Of a DNA stretch of 42,076 nucleotides, positions 41,620 through 42,076 are shown in pieces; positions within the stretch are counted from its first letter, which is position 1; the number at the start of each line of letters is the position of its first letter. The position numbers and the translations under genes are program-made. Under the pieces are notes generated by a model that was given only the letters and a program-made list of their open reading frames with translations, was not told where the DNA came from and did no database searches. Origin of the DNA: Oscillospiraceae bacterium (GTDB lineage: Bacteria > Bacillota > Clostridia > Oscillospirales > Ruminococcaceae); assembly GCA_902362965.1 (NCBI GenBank), contig CABIYQ010000002.1, positions 1,723 through 43,798 of the forward strand, written 5' to 3'.

Positions 41620-42000
41620 TTTTTAACAAGCTTTTTTCAAAAAGCTTGGCAAAAACTTTTATATCGTATTTAGTTTAATGATATAATTTACATAAGGCTC
41701 GACAGGTTAATAAACTGAGGATTGAAGATAAAAATTTTGAAAAAAGCTTGGCAAAAATTTTTATGCCGTACTTCATTAACTTGATTTTCTTTTTAAAGAC
41801 TCGCAAAGCAGCTTTTTAAAAAGCTGATAAAACTTCCTTTTCTTAACTTTCTTGTTTCGTACATTCTACGCTTTGTAAAAGCGTAGGTAAAAAACATTTG
41901 TCATTTTCTTTGATTGCCCAAAGAAAATAACGAAAAGAAATGCCCTTCTTTCTTTGTTCCATGCCCTAGGGGTAAAAGAAGCAAAGAAAGGTAACGACTG
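41620..42000. repeat. Cluster of hairpin repeats in gene-free DNA
   Basis: From 41540 to the window end no gene is seen. Instead there is a row of inverted repeats: 41628-41647 (AAGCTTTTT arms), 41809-41826 (perfect palindrome CAGCTTTTTAAAAAGCTG), 41866-41886 (CTACGCTTT arms), 41903-41928 (ATTTTCTTT arms) and 41948-41990 (CTTTCTTTG arms). A direct repeat AAAAAGCTTGGCAAAAA occurs at about 41639-41655 and 41740-41756, each followed by CTTTT/TTTTT and a GTA block. The layout resembles dispersed intergenic repeats (REP/MITE-like) or degenerate tandem copies. No target duplication or transposase is visible. Confidence 0.6.
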
Positions 42001-42076
42001 CGTAGCCCTTTTAAACTATCACGCAAGGTACTCTCCCATAACTGTACTGAGACGTTTTTGCCACTTGTGTTCTCCG

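Noticed and set aside
41620..42000. CRISPR array
   Set aside because: Repeats differ in sequence and spacing, each is its own hairpin, and there are no equal-length spacers or cas genes.

Overview
The window looks like chromosome from a low-GC, Gram-positive gut or rumen Ruminococcus-type bacterium (Oscillospiraceae). The grounds are near-consensus sigma-A promoters (TTGACA-17-TATAAT), strong AGGAGG ribosome sites, a CIRCE-controlled hrcA-grpE-dnaK-dnaJ operon, and a secreted 1153-residue pectate lyase (PL1 plus PL9) with a C-terminal type I dockerin, the mark of a cellulosome producer. The species cannot be fixed from sequence reading alone.

Layout. Positions 1-5516 are an AT-rich accessory island. 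It holds the end of an unknown gene, a DUF5710-type protein, remnants of an XRE regulator and an ImmA/IrrE peptidase, a compact locus with the layout of a type I toxin-antitoxin system (25-residue hydrophobic peptide with a convergent antisense RNA), a five-gene operon (secreted small protein, two ABC permeases, ATPase, membrane-anchored protein) resembling a bacteriocin/immunity module, and a truncated IS3-family element whose right end abuts a probably truncated BspA-like gene.

Positions 5543-17075 are mainly housekeeping: BspA/GtrA pair, CNNM-CBS transporter, AEC transporter, a frameshifted zinc-ribbon gene, tadA preceded by a structured leader with an attenuator, an XRE regulator, then an ung-metF-(MetH activation subunit)-metH-(COG3581/DUF2229 protein) operon. 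The last forms a one-carbon/methionine module in which the cobalamin-dependent synthase is split from its reactivation domain.

Positions 17126-27817 lie on the minus strand: the dockerin pectate lyase, a CLC anion transporter, a lipoprotein, and a MacAB-like tripartite cluster with two different membrane-fusion adaptors around one ATPase and one permease. Positions 28002-33982 hold the heat-shock operon and birA.

Positions 34062-41464 hold a YtaF/MntP-like membrane protein, a polyprenyl-phosphate sugar transferase with a coiled-coil/methyltransferase-like partner, pyruvate kinase, a PnuC-type vitamin transporter behind a leader that folds either as an antiterminator or as an intrinsic terminator (candidate riboswitch), and aspartokinase. 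The final ~500 bases are gene-free and packed with hairpin repeats.

The most promising leads are the type I toxin-antitoxin-like locus at 1255-1584, the secreted-protein/ABC operon at 1798-5162, and the two attenuator-like leaders (upstream of pnuC and of tadA).
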